Below are positions 6,325 to 6,427 of a DNA stretch of 6,427 nt, one piece after another. A model generated the notes under the pieces. It ran no database searches and was not told the DNA's origin. It saw only the letters and a program-made list of their open reading frames with translations. Origin of the DNA: an uncultured Clostridia bacterium (GTDB lineage: Bacteria; Bacillota_A; Clostridia; TANB77; CAG-508). The stretch is from contig CANQZT010000089.1 of assembly GCA_947628335.1 (NCBI GenBank), positions 1 to 6,427 on the forward strand, read 5' to 3'. The translations under genes and the position numbers were made by a program. Within the stretch, counting starts at the first letter, position 1; the number at the start of each line of letters is the position of its first letter.

Positions 6325-6427
6325 AAATTATATTGCAACTTTTAATTTGCTTTTTTACTTCTTCATCTTCTAAATCCGTCCAAACTACTTTATTTGATGC
6401 TATACTTCTTTTAACGTCTATTAATCT
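6323..6427 (-). CDS. C-terminal end of an unrecognised gene (partial)
   Basis: The minus-strand frame is open from the right edge to a TAA at 6323-6325, giving 34 residues that begin RLIDVKRSIASNKVVWTDL and end KKQIKSCNII. Support for a real gene is the purine-rich minus strand, plausible protein composition with Trp encoded by TGG, and a terminator stem placed exactly at its stop. The tail looks like a soluble, charged C-terminal helix. I do not recognise the family from so little, and it converges on the Asn-rich/Tyr-rich pair, so it is not part of that operon. Confidence 0.65.
   Translation of the reverse strand, partial: RLIDVKRSIASNKVVWTDLEDEEVKKQIKSCNII

Overview
The window comes from a very AT-rich, low-GC Gram-positive genome, most likely an uncultured or gut-type member of the Clostridia. 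The evidence is the strong Shine-Dalgarno sites, sigma-A type promoters, purine-rich coding strands, a standard genetic code (TGA used as stop, TGG as Trp), and a giant secreted protein with DUF11-like and SdrD-B-like modules. The taxonomic call is inference from style and was not checked by any search.

Layout. From the left edge to 4485, on the minus strand, lies one very large secreted surface-protein gene of at least about 1494 codons, open at the left edge. It starts at 4485 behind a near-ideal ribosome binding site and two tandem promoters, and it is broken by a single surplus base near 2007-2013. Both halves are in good reading frame, so it is one gene with one frameshift. The N-terminal half has a signal peptide and extracellular beta-rich sequence. 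The C-terminal half has a chain of DUF11-like modules followed by an SdrD-B-like module with an EF-hand-like loop.

From about 4500 to 4896 is a mostly non-coding AT-rich stretch. It holds the promoters of the surface gene, a few short repeats and a minus-strand terminator. From 4897 to 5351 (minus) lies a MNT-type nucleotidyltransferase gene of the MNT/HEPN toxin-antitoxin type. Its expected HEPN partner survives only as a scrap: about eight start codons overlapping the antitoxin stop, followed out of frame by a HEPN-like C-terminal tail. The antitoxin is therefore an orphan.

From 5535 to 6265 (plus) is a tightly coupled two-gene unit that overlaps by ATGA. It encodes an Asn/Ser-rich soluble protein with a conserved-looking helical C-terminus, then a Tyr-rich small protein with a double hydrophobic C-terminal hairpin. 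Neither has a function I can assign. The pair converges on the 3' end of an unrecognised minus-strand gene that runs off the right edge, with a shared bidirectional terminator between them.

I see no CRISPR array, tRNA, rRNA, insertion sequence or complete defence system. The most unusual items are the decayed MNT/HEPN locus, the frameshift in the giant adhesin-like gene, and the uncharacterised coupled pair.
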